Positions 5,019 through 11,937 of a DNA stretch of 16,415 nucleotides are shown here, one piece after another (the first letter of the stretch is position 1; every line of letters starts with the position of its first letter). The position numbers and the translations under genes are program-made. Below the pieces are notes generated by a model that had not been told where the DNA came from, did not search any database, and worked only from the letters and a program-made list of their open reading frames with translations. Source of the DNA: DATFGK01 sp046712825 (lineage in GTDB: Bacteria; Actinomycetota; AC-67); contig JBKKCR010000248.1 in the NCBI GenBank assembly GCA_046712825.1, positions 1 to 16,415 of the forward strand, given 5' to 3'.

Positions 5019-6698
5019 ATGAGCAACGCCCTCTATCGCCGCTGGCGTCCTAGAACCTTCACCGACGTCGTCGGCCAGGAACACGTCACCGAGACCCTGC
5101 GCGCCTCTATCCGCGAGGGCAGGATCTCGCACGCCTACCTTTTCAGCGGCCCCCGCGGAACCGGCAAGACGAGCACCGCCCGGATCCTCGCGAAGGCGTT
5201 GAACTGCGCGTCGGGCCCCACTCCAGACCCTTGTGATACCTGCGAGTCGTGCGTAGCGATCAACGGAGGCATCTCCCTAGACGTCATCGAGATCGACGCG
5301 GCCTCCCACGGCGGGGTCGACGACGTCCGGGTGCTTCGCGAGAACGCCGTCCTCGCGCCGGCGCGCGCTCGCAAGAAGGTCTACATCGTCGACGAAGCCC
5401 ACATGGTCTCGACGGCCGGGTGGAACGCGTTCTTGAAGACCGTCGAGGAGCCGCCCGACCACATCGCGTTCGTCTTCGCCACGACCGAGCCAAACAAGGT
5501 CCTGCCGACGATCGTCTCGCGTTGCCAGCGATTCGAGTTCCGCCGCGTGTCGACGGCAGCGATCGCCGATCACCTCGGAAAGATCTGCGCCGAGGAGGGC
5601 TTCACCGCCGACGCAGCTGCGCTCGACTTGATCGCCCGACATTCCGAAGGTGGGGTGCGCGACGCTCTTTCCCTCCTCGATCAGCTGGTCGCCGGCGGCT
5701 CGGTCACCGCGGACGTCACACGCCGGCTGCTCGGCGGCGCGCCGACCGACATCCTGTTCGAGTTCACCGACGCGCTCGCGGCTCGAGACACCGGCTCCGC
5801 GCTCCGCGCGATCGCCGGGATCGTCGACGAGGGCGGTGACATCCGTCAGTTCGTCCGTCAGGTCCTCGAGCATCTCCGCGCGCTGTTCGTCATCCAGCGC
5901 GTCGACGATCCGACCGACCTTGTCGACGTGACCGAGGAGACGCTCGCGAGACTGACGGCGCAGGCCGGCCGCTTCCGCGGCGAGGCCCTGGTTCACTCGC
6001 TCCGGCTCTTCGCCGATGCGCAAGCCGAGATGCGTCAGCAGGCGCCGCCCCGCCTGACGACCGAAGTTGCCGTCGTGCGCGCTACCGTCCCCGAGGCCGA
6101 CACCACCGCCGAAGCAGCCCTCGCCCGCATCGAGCGCCTCGAACGACTCCTCGACGTCGGCGCGACGCCCGGCGCCCCGGCCCGCCCGGAACCGCCGCGC
6201 GAAGCCGAAGCGCCCGCGCCGCGCGCCAAGCGCGCGCGCAAGGAAGAAGACGAACCCCCGACGAAACCCGCGTCCAAGCAATCCACGCCGGAGGCCGCGT
6301 CCGAGCCGCCCGCCCCCCGTCCCGCCGCCGTCGGGCTCGTCGACCTCGACAAGATCAAGCGCGACTGGTCGCTCGTTCTCGAGGAGGTCCGCAAGGTCCG
6401 CAAGAGTCTCCATGCCCTCCTGGCCGAGGGTCGTCCTCGCTCGCTCGACGGCGACGAGCTGCAGCTCGAATGCCGGTACGAGTTCCACGCCCGTCAGCTC
6501 GGCGAAGCTCGCAACGCCGTCGTCATCGCCGAAGCGATCCGCTCTGTATTCGGCGTTTCGCTCCGCATCCGCACCACGCTCGGCGACGCGCCCGTCGAAC
6601 AGCCGGTCGAGGACGAGGTCAGCGACGAGTCGGCCGACCCGATCGACGTGCTGTCGTCGCGGCTGGGGGCCGAAGTGATCGAGGAGACCGAAGGCTAG
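5019..6698 (+). CDS. dnaX: DNA polymerase III subunit gamma/tau
   Basis: DnaX is the ATPase of the clamp loader and organises the replicative holoenzyme. The 559-residue protein begins MSNALYRRWRPRTFTDVVGQEHV, the standard N-terminus. Walker A GPRGTGKT is at 44-51, a four-cysteine zinc module at C63, C72, C75 and C78, Walker B VDEAH at 124-128, sensor 1 TTEPNK and the SRC arginine-finger motif (IVSRCQRFEF) follow. A lid and oligomerisation domain extends to about 385. Then comes a low-complexity Ala/Pro/Glu/Lys linker (about 385-445) and a folded C-terminal tau-like domain (about 447-535). I start at the ATG at 5019, because the longer in-frame reading would run back through the SRP RNA. No A-rich slippery sequence is seen, so a frameshifted gamma form is not supported. 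The stop shares one base with recR (TAGTG). Confidence 0.96.
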   Translation: MSNALYRRWRPRTFTDVVGQEHVTETLRASIREGRISHAYLFSGPRGTGKTSTARILAKALNCASGPTPDPCDTCESCVAINGGISLDVIEIDAASHGGVDDVRVLRENAVLAPARARKKVYIVDEAHMVSTAGWNAFLKTVEEPPDHIAFVFATTEPNKVLPTIVSRCQRFEFRRVSTAAIADHLGKICAEEGFTADAAALDLIARHSEGGVRDALSLLDQLVAGGSVTADVTRRLLGGAPTDILFEFTDALAARDTGSALRAIAGIVDEGGDIRQFVRQVLEHLRALFVIQRVDDPTDLVDVTEETLARLTAQAGRFRGEALVHSLRLFADAQAEMRQQAPPRLTTEVAVVRATVPEADTTAEAALARIERLERLLDVGATPGAPARPEPPREAEAPAPRAKRARKEEDEPPTKPASKQSTPEAASEPPAPRPAAVGLVDLDKIKRDWSLVLEEVRKVRKSLHALLAEGRPRSLDGDELQLECRYEFHARQLGEARNAVVIAEAIRSVFGVSLRIRTTLGDAPVEQPVEDEVSDESADPIDVLSSRLGAEVIEETEG

Positions 6699-7291
6699 TG
6701 TTCGAGGGCCCGGTCCAGGATCTGATCGACGCACTCCGCCGGCTTCCCGGGGTCGGGTCCAAGTCCGCTCAACGACTCGCGTTCCATCTCCTGCGCGCGC
6801 CGGCCGAGGAAGCGAACACACTCGCCGAAGCGATCCGCTCCGCCAAGGAAAAGGTCGCCATCTGCGGCGAATGCTTCAACGTCTCGGAAGGGGAGCGGTG
6901 CAAGTACTGCCGCGACGCGCGGCGCGACGGCACGATCATCTGCGTCGTGGAGGAACCGGCCGACATCGTCGCAGTCGAGCGGACGCAAGAATTCCGCGGG
7001 CGCTACCACGTGCTCGGCGGCCACATCTCACCGATCGACGGAATCGGGCCCGACGACCTCCATATGCGAGAGCTCATCGAGCGGATCGGCCGCGGCGAGG
7101 CGAAAGAAGTAATCCTGGCGACCAACCCCACCGTCGAAGGCGAGGCAACCGCGATCTATCTCGCGAACCTTCTGAAGCCGCTCGGCCTGCGCGTCACGAG
7201 GATCGCGAGCGGGCTCCCCGTCGGCGGCGATCTCGAGTATGCAGACGAGGTGACGCTCGGCCGCGCCCTCGAAGGGCGCCGCGAGATCTAA
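6698..7291 (+). CDS. recR: Recombination mediator RecR
   Basis: RecR acts with RecO (and RecF) to load RecA on SSB-coated single-stranded DNA at gaps and breaks. The 197-residue length is standard. The features in order are a helix-hairpin-helix (LPGVGSKSAQRLAFHLL, about 16-32), a C4 zinc finger (CGEC at about 57-60 and CKYCRD at about 68-73), and a Toprim domain with VVEEPADI, YHVLGGHISPIDGIGPDDL and ATNPTVEGEATA, ending GLPVGGDLEYADEVTLGRAL. The start is a GTG whose G is the last base of the dnaX stop (TAGTG), so translation is coupled. The ybaB/ebfC gene normally found between dnaX and recR is absent. The TAA stop overlaps the stop of the convergent MFS gene. Confidence 0.96.
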   Translation: MFEGPVQDLIDALRRLPGVGSKSAQRLAFHLLRAPAEEANTLAEAIRSAKEKVAICGECFNVSEGERCKYCRDARRDGTIICVVEEPADIVAVERTQEFRGRYHVLGGHISPIDGIGPDDLHMRELIERIGRGEAKEVILATNPTVEGEATAIYLANLLKPLGLRVTRIASGLPVGGDLEYADEVTLGRALEGRREI

Positions 7292-8667
7292 GCCTCGTCC
7301 ATCTCTTTCCCGCGAACCCCGCCGACTCCCGCCATGATGAGCGCGCCTGCCATGAGAAGCGCGATCTGATAGCGGTCGGCCCGGTAGTCGATCAGCGGGA
7401 TGCGGATGCCGCGCCGGAACACTTGTCCCACGACGCCGCTGGCCACGCCGCCGAATACCAGTGAAGCGCGAACGAAGATGTGCACGAAGGCCATCACTCG
7501 CCCTCGCATCGCATCGGGGGTCCGGGCCTGCACCAGGCTCATCGAAAGGATCAGGCTCACGCTGAAGCTCGTCCCGAACACCAGTGCCATGAGGTAGGCG
7601 ATCCACAGCCAAGGGAACACCGCCATGAAGATCAGCACCGCCCCCATCCCGAGGAGCGCCCCTCGGATCATCCACTTGGTCCCTTGCTCGGGTTTGATCT
7701 GCGAGACGACGAAGCCGGCCACCATCCCCCCCCCGAAGATGCCCATGAGCCAGCCGAATTCGACCTCCGAGCCTCCAAGCGACTCCGTGATGTAGCCGAT
7801 CCCCAGAGCGAAAAGCACGCCGCCGCCGAGCATCCCGAGCGACACCGCGTACGCAAGCCCCCGGTGCAACGGCGATCGGCGGATGAACCGCGCGCCGTCC
7901 CGCAGGCTCTGCCAGAAGGGCTCCGGCTGCTCGCTCTCGTGCTTGAGCCTCGGAAGGCTGATCCGCGCGATGAGCGCCGCCGAGATCAGGAACGTGAACG
8001 CATCGAAAACGAATGCGAAGGCATACGGCTGACCAAGCACCTCGCCCCCCGGCAAGAACCCAGGATAGTGGCGCGCCGCGACGGCGAGGAGCGCGAACAG
8101 GGGCCCCGACAACGGGATCCCTGCGAACGACGAACCCATCACCACCGCGTTCGCCGGCTCGAGGTGCTCCGATCCGACGAGGTTCGGAAGACTCGCGTCC
8201 CGCGCCGGCAAGAACACCAGGGAGAAGCACTCGTGCGTGAAGGCGAAGACGTACAGCGCCCATAGCTCCGGCACGAACGGCGTGAAGATCAGCACCGCGA
8301 ACCGCGCGACATCGCTCCAGATCATGATCCGCTTGCGATCCATGCGATCGGACAGCACCCCACCGATAGGTGTCGCGAAGAACGACGGGACGAGTCTCAG
8401 GATCAGGACGCCGACGACCGCTGCCGGCTCGCCCGGCGCGATCGCGCGTGCGGCGGCGATGAACGCGAGCGTTCCGACCCAGTCGCCGAGCGCCGAGACC
8501 GCCTGGCCCCAGAACAGCAGTCGGAAATCTCGGATCCGGAATACGGCTTTGAAGCCGTCGAGCGCGATCCCGCCCTTCGGCATCGGCTTGGGGCCGGGAA
8601 GCCCGGGCTGCTTGGGTCCGGTCGGACGTTCGGCGTCATCATCAGGTGGGCGCGGAACGCTCGCCAT
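7288..8667 (-). CDS. MFS transporter, EntS/MFS_3-type exporter family
   Basis: About 459 residues with some 12 hydrophobic segments preceded by a polar, proline-rich cytoplasmic N-terminus. The first helix region (FRLLFWGQAVSALGDWVGTLAFI) and motif A in loop 2-3 (GGVLSDRMDRKRIM) are typical of major facilitator proteins of the MFS_3 group, which includes the enterobactin exporter EntS and macrolide-efflux-like proteins. A second, weaker motif-A-like loop, PEQGTKWMIRGALL, lies in the C-terminal half. The substrate cannot be inferred. The start is uncertain: the ATG at 8667 has no clear Shine-Dalgarno; an in-frame ATG at 8775 would add 36 polar residues, and an internal ATG just before PKGGIALDG would shorten it. 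It is convergent with recR, sharing stop-codon bases, and divergent from the plsY-like gene. Confidence 0.85.
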   Translation of the reverse strand: MASVPRPPDDDAERPTGPKQPGLPGPKPMPKGGIALDGFKAVFRIRDFRLLFWGQAVSALGDWVGTLAFIAAARAIAPGEPAAVVGVLILRLVPSFFATPIGGVLSDRMDRKRIMIWSDVARFAVLIFTPFVPELWALYVFAFTHECFSLVFLPARDASLPNLVGSEHLEPANAVVMGSSFAGIPLSGPLFALLAVAARHYPGFLPGGEVLGQPYAFAFVFDAFTFLISAALIARISLPRLKHESEQPEPFWQSLRDGARFIRRSPLHRGLAYAVSLGMLGGGVLFALGIGYITESLGGSEVEFGWLMGIFGGGMVAGFVVSQIKPEQGTKWMIRGALLGMGAVLIFMAVFPWLWIAYLMALVFGTSFSVSLILSMSLVQARTPDAMRGRVMAFVHIFVRASLVFGGVASGVVGQVFRRGIRIPLIDYRADRYQIALLMAGALIMAGVGGVRGKEMDEA

Positions 8668-8773
8668 CAGCGGGTGCGCACGCTGTGCGGCCGGGCGCGT
8701 TCGATGTGATGGAATAGAGAGCGCTTCGCTCGGCGGCCTGGCCGTATATCGGGGAGCTTCAATTCGATGAGAC

Positions 8774-8779
8774 ATTATC
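8774..8779 (-). promoter_or_regulatory. Candidate -10 box for the MFS gene
   Basis: Reading on the minus strand, GATAAT lies about 105 bases upstream of the chosen MFS start. It overlaps a plus-strand TATCCA (8776-8781) facing the plsY-like gene, so the two promoters would compete for the same DNA. Confidence 0.35.
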
Positions 8780-8787
8780 CAGGCACG

Positions 8788-8820
8788 ATGAAACGAGTCC
8801 ACCACCCGGGACGTCCTTGA
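8788..8820 (+). CDS. Possible 10-codon leaderless upstream ORF of the plsY-like gene
   Basis: ATG at 8788 opens a 10-codon frame encoding MKRVHHPGRP. Its TGA stop overlaps the ATG of the plsY-like gene (TGATG at 8818-8822). TATCCA (8776-8781) lies six bases before this ATG, the geometry seen at the other leaderless starts. If real, ribosomes would enter here and reinitiate on the main gene, which has only a weak Shine-Dalgarno. The frame is very short and could be chance. Confidence 0.3.
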   Translation: MKRVHHPGRP

Positions 8821-9461
8821 TGCGAACGGTTGCCTGGGTAGCACTTGCGTACCTTGTCGGGACGATCCCATCCCCTTACCTCCTCGCTCGGATCGCGGGG
8901 CGCCAAGATCTGATCGATGAGATGCGTCGTCAGGACTCGCCCGGAGACGCTCATTTCATCGTGGCGAGGAAGATGTCCGGCGCGGTCGGCGGCCTCGCGA
9001 TCGTGCTCGACATCCTCAAAGGATTCGTTCCTGCGCTGGTCGCCCGCGTGGGGGGCGAGGATCCCAGCACGCTCGCCTGGATCGGGGTTGCCGCCGTCGC
9101 CGGCCATTCGTACCCGCCGTACTTCCGACGGTCCGGCGGACGTGGGCTGACGACCGCTGCCGGGGTTTCTCTCGTGATCGTGCCGAAGGCGATGGTGGGG
9201 AGCGGCGTGATCGCGCTCGCGGGGACCTTGGGAAAGCTGGGAGGCTTCGGCACCAGCGTGGGGTTCGGTCTCCTGCCGCTGTTCGCGCTCCTCTTCGGCT
9301 ACGAGGCGGTCCTCGTCGTCATGACTGCCGGGATCGTGGGGCTCATCATGATCCGGCGCCTCGAGGGGCTCGAGGAGGACCGGCGTGACGGCGTGCCTAT
9401 CCCGCGGGCGATCCTCGGCCGCCTCCTGTTCGACCTGCCTCGCGGGAAGCGAGACCTGTGA
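8820..9461 (+). CDS. PlsY-like glycerol-3-phosphate acyltransferase family membrane protein
   Basis: PlsY transfers acyl groups from acyl-phosphate to glycerol 3-phosphate in the first step of phospholipid synthesis. This 213-residue membrane protein has the overall PlsY plan. The N-terminal helix ends GTIPSPYLLAR (14-24), LDILKGFVPAL (63-73) follows, and the second conserved loop reads GHSYPPYFRRSGGRGLTTA (95-113). The first catalytic loop is unusual: the normal SGNxGATN is replaced by DSPGDAHF (39-46). The third family motif near the C-terminus (HRxN) is also absent. It may therefore be a diverged paralogue with altered substrate. The ATG at 8820 is used; an upstream TTG at 8817 is adjacent. 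It is divergent from the MFS gene and followed by lysC, which has its own promoter. Confidence 0.75.
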   Translation: MRTVAWVALAYLVGTIPSPYLLARIAGRQDLIDEMRRQDSPGDAHFIVARKMSGAVGGLAIVLDILKGFVPALVARVGGEDPSTLAWIGVAAVAGHSYPPYFRRSGGRGLTTAAGVSLVIVPKAMVGSGVIALAGTLGKLGGFGTSVGFGLLPLFALLFGYEAVLVVMTAGIVGLIMIRRLEGLEEDRRDGVPIPRAILGRLLFDLPRGKRDL

Positions 9462-9463
9462 GT

Positions 9464-9482
9464 CCGCGAAACCGGCTCGCGG
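9464..9482 (+). terminator. Weak terminator-like hairpin after the plsY-like gene
   Basis: CCGCGA/TCGCGG, a 6-bp stem with a 7-base loop, begins three bases after the stop codon. There is no T-tract, so termination is only a possibility. Confidence 0.3.
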
Positions 9483-9499
9483 CCGCCTACCTCCCCTGA

Positions 9500-9505
9500 T
9501 ACAAC
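9500..9505 (+). promoter_or_regulatory. -10 box for leaderless lysC
   Basis: TACAAC within TGATACAAC is followed by seven bases and the lysC ATG. No Shine-Dalgarno is present upstream of that ATG. Confidence 0.5.
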
Positions 9506-9512
9506 GACTGCG

Positions 9513-10763
9513 ATGCCGGTCATCGTTCAGAAGTTCGGCGGAACAAGCGTCGGTACGGCCGAGCGGATAAAGGCCGTTGCGCGCCGCGTCGTCGAGACGC
9601 GCATCGACGGCTACGACGTCGTCGTGGTCGTCAGCGCGATGGGTCACACCACCGACGAGCTCGTCGGGCTTGCGTCGGAGATCACGCCGATGCCGCCGCC
9701 CCGCGAGCTGGACATGCTCCTCACCGCGGGTGAGCGCATCTCGATGGCACTCCTCGCGATGGCCATTAGCTCCCTCGGACACGACGCCGTCTCGTTCACC
9801 GGATCGCAGGCCGGGATCATCACCTCTTCCGAGCACGGCCGCGCGAAGATTATCGACGTCCGCGCAGCGCGCATCCAGGAGGCGCTCGGGCAGGGCAAGG
9901 TCGTCATCGTCGCCGGGTTTCAGGGCGTCTCGACGACGGCCGACGTCACGACGCTCGGTCGCGGCGGGTCCGACACCACGGCCGTGGCGCTGGCTGCGGC
10001 CCTGACCGCCGAGTCCTGCGAGGTCTACACCGACGTGGACGGCGTCTACACTGCCGATCCGCGGATCGTCCCGGACGCTCGCGTGTTGCATGCCGTCTCG
10101 TACGAGGAGATGCTGGAGATGGCGGCGTCGGGGGCTCGCGTGCTGCAGTTGCGATCGGTGGAGTACGCGCGGAACCACGGCGTGCTGCTGAGGGTGCGGT
10201 CCAGCTTCAACGACACCACGGGAACTTGGGTCCGGGAGGAAGACGAACGGATGGAGAAGGCGATCATCTCGGGTGTTACCCACGACGTCTCCGAAGCCAA
10301 GGTAACGATCCAAGACGTCCCCGACCGTCCCGGCATCGCGGCGCGCGTGTTCCAGCGCATGTCCGATGAAGGCGTCAACGTCGACATGATCGTCCAGAAC
10401 GTTTCCACCGAAGGGACGACGGACATCTCGTTCACCGTTCCCCGCGAGGACGGCCTCCGTGCCAAGGCTTCGATCGACGCCGAGCTTCGGGAGATCGGCG
10501 CCGCCGGAGTCACGTACGACGAAGGCATCGGAAAGGTCTCGCTCGTCGGCGCCGGGATGAAGAGCCACCCAGGCGTGGCGGCGACGATGTTCGCGGCGCT
10601 CGCCGACGCCGGCGTCAACATAGAGATGATCTCCACGTCGTCTATCCGCATCTCCTGCGTGGTCCGAGAGGCGGATGTCGTCAAAGCGGTTCGGGCCGTA
10701 CACGACCGGTTCCGCCTGTCCGACGAGGTCATCCTGCGGGAAAGCCACCCCGGCCCCGCGTAA
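9513..10763 (+). CDS. lysC: Aspartate kinase
   Basis: This enzyme phosphorylates L-aspartate, the committed step toward lysine/diaminopimelate, threonine and methionine. The 416-residue protein starts MPVIVQKFGGTSVG, the standard kinase N-terminus with K7. It contains SFTGSQAGIIT, GFQGVS, the nucleotide/substrate motif LGRGGSDTTAVALAAAL, and YTDVDGVYTADPR, then paired ACT domains (about 260-410) that bind feedback inhibitors. The tract VDMIVQNVS is characteristic of the ACT region. Length and layout match the actinobacterial and Bacillus alpha2beta2-type enzymes, in which the ACT region is also translated separately as a beta subunit; a strong internal Shine-Dalgarno supports that here. The ATG at 9513 appears leaderless. 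asd follows after 40 bases with its own -10 box, so the two genes are adjacent but not strictly an operon. Confidence 0.95.
   Translation: MPVIVQKFGGTSVGTAERIKAVARRVVETRIDGYDVVVVVSAMGHTTDELVGLASEITPMPPPRELDMLLTAGERISMALLAMAISSLGHDAVSFTGSQAGIITSSEHGRAKIIDVRAARIQEALGQGKVVIVAGFQGVSTTADVTTLGRGGSDTTAVALAAALTAESCEVYTDVDGVYTADPRIVPDARVLHAVSYEEMLEMAASGARVLQLRSVEYARNHGVLLRVRSSFNDTTGTWVREEDERMEKAIISGVTHDVSEAKVTIQDVPDRPGIAARVFQRMSDEGVNVDMIVQNVSTEGTTDISFTVPREDGLRAKASIDAELREIGAAGVTYDEGIGKVSLVGAGMKSHPGVAATMFAALADAGVNIEMISTSSIRISCVVREADVVKAVRAVHDRFRLSDEVILRESHPGPA
10234..10253 (+). promoter_or_regulatory. Internal ribosome binding site and start for the LysC beta subunit
   Basis: GGGAGGA (10234-10240) lies ten bases before an in-frame ATG (10251-10253, codon 247). 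Translation from there would yield a 170-residue protein made of the ACT domains, close to the beta subunit of Corynebacterium (about 172 residues from codon 250). This is the best Shine-Dalgarno anywhere in the gene, whereas the main start has none. Confidence 0.75.
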
Positions 10764-10790
10764 CCGGCCGCGACCCCGCACTGGTCCGGG

Positions 10791-10796
10791 TATCCT
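10791..10796 (+). promoter_or_regulatory. -10 box for leaderless asd
   Basis: TATCCT is followed by exactly seven bases and the asd ATG; no Shine-Dalgarno precedes the start. It lies in the 40-base gap after lysC. Confidence 0.6.
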
Positions 10797-10803
10797 GACC
10801 GCG

Positions 10804-11844
10804 ATGCCCTCAAACGTCGCCGTCGTCGGCGCGACCGGCGCGGTCGGAACCGAGATGCTCCGCATCCTCGCCGAGCGATCGTTCCCGCTCGCGCAGTTGC
10901 GACTCATAGCGACGGCCCGAAGCGCCGGAAGGCGCGTCGCGTATGAGGGAGAAGAGCTCGTCGTCGTTGAGATCTCGGACCGCGCTTTCGAAGGCATCGA
11001 CGTCGCGCTCTTCGACACCCCCGACGCTGCTGCCCTGGAATGGATCCCTCGCGCGAAGACGGCCGGAGCAGTGTGCATAGACAATTCCTCTGCCTGGCGG
11101 ATGGACGATGAGGTTCCGCTCGTCATTCCAGAGATCAACGCCGACGCCGTGCAATACCACCGCGGTGTGCTCGCGAATCCCAACTGCACCGCTGTGACGC
11201 TTCTGATGCCGCTCGCGCCGCTCCATCGCGCTGCGGGATGCTCTCGTGTCGTCGCGGCGAGCTACCAATCGGTGTCCGGAGCCGGCGTCGCAGGCGTCGA
11301 GGATCTCTACGAGCAAACCGAGAAGCTTCTCCCCGAACGCGACGCCGTGCGTCGGGGTCACGTCGAGGGCTTGGTTCCGGCCGGGCGCGCGTTCGCGCAT
11401 CCGATCGCGTTCAACGTGATCCCTCATGTTGGGTCGTTCGACGCCGCAGGGTCTACGAGCGAGGAGCGGCGTGTGGCGGAAGAGACCTGCAAGATCCTCG
11501 GCGCCACGATCGATGTGTTCTCGACCTGTGTTCGAGTCCCTTCGATCGCCGGCCACGGAGTGGCGGCCTGGGCGGAGTTCTCCCGTCAGATCGCGCCCGA
11601 CGAGGCTCGTCGGATACTCGCCTCCGCCGAGGGTGTTGCAGTGGAGGACGACCCCGGGTCCAACCGATACCCCACCATCCTGGGGGCGGCAGGCGAGGAC
11701 AAGGCCTCCGTCGGGCGCATCCGATCCGACCCTGCCAACCCCCAGGCGCTGGCGTTCTTCTCGACATGCGACAACCTTCGCAAGGGCGCAGCGCTCAACG
11801 CCGTACAGATCGCTGAACTGCTGGTCGCGCGCGGGTTGATCTGA
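10804..11844 (+). CDS. asd: Aspartate-semialdehyde dehydrogenase
   Basis: Asd reduces aspartyl phosphate, the LysC product, to aspartate semialdehyde using NADPH. The 346-residue protein begins MPSNVAVVGATGAVGTEML, a Rossmann GxTGxVG loop. It contains ANPNCTAV with the catalytic C128, SYQSVSGAG in the substrate/active-site region, FNVIPHVG, and RVPSIAGHG with the active-site H251. Spacing of the catalytic pair fits the family. I start at the ATG at 10804, since the reading from further upstream would overlap the end of lysC in another frame. A TATCCT box seven bases upstream makes it leaderless. A hairpin follows the stop codon. Confidence 0.96.
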   Translation: MPSNVAVVGATGAVGTEMLRILAERSFPLAQLRLIATARSAGRRVAYEGEELVVVEISDRAFEGIDVALFDTPDAAALEWIPRAKTAGAVCIDNSSAWRMDDEVPLVIPEINADAVQYHRGVLANPNCTAVTLLMPLAPLHRAAGCSRVVAASYQSVSGAGVAGVEDLYEQTEKLLPERDAVRRGHVEGLVPAGRAFAHPIAFNVIPHVGSFDAAGSTSEERRVAEETCKILGATIDVFSTCVRVPSIAGHGVAAWAEFSRQIAPDEARRILASAEGVAVEDDPGSNRYPTILGAAGEDKASVGRIRSDPANPQALAFFSTCDNLRKGAALNAVQIAELLVARGLI

Positions 11845-11855
11845 TCGGACGACCC

Positions 11856-11877
11856 CGGCTGGGAGGAATCCCTGCCG
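11856..11877 (+). terminator. Hairpin after asd
   Basis: CGGCTGGGA and TCCCTGCCG form a 9-position stem with one central T-T mismatch, closed by a GGAA (GNRA) tetraloop, 12 bases after the asd stop. No T-tract follows, so it may terminate, stabilise the 3' end, or do neither. Confidence 0.4.
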
Positions 11878-11937
11878 AGCGGAACGAAATCGTCTGATGA
11901 GCGGCTGCTCGCCGCCCCCTGTTGTTCCGGAGGTTCG

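Noticed and set aside
6160..6330. Programmed frameshift producing a gamma form of DnaX
   Set aside because: No A AAA AAG-type slippery sequence or strong following hairpin was found in the linker-coding region.
5277..6821. 514-codon minus-strand open frame opposite dnaX
   Set aside because: Antisense of the dnaX coding sequence, with glycine/arginine-rich low-complexity content.
8668..8871. Longer N-terminus for the MFS transporter starting at 8871
   Set aside because: It would overlap the start of the divergent plsY-like gene and add polar, low-complexity residues without a Shine-Dalgarno.
8775..11189. 804-codon minus-strand open frame across the plsY-like gene, lysC and asd
   Set aside because: Spans three recognisable plus-strand genes and has antisense composition without any domain.
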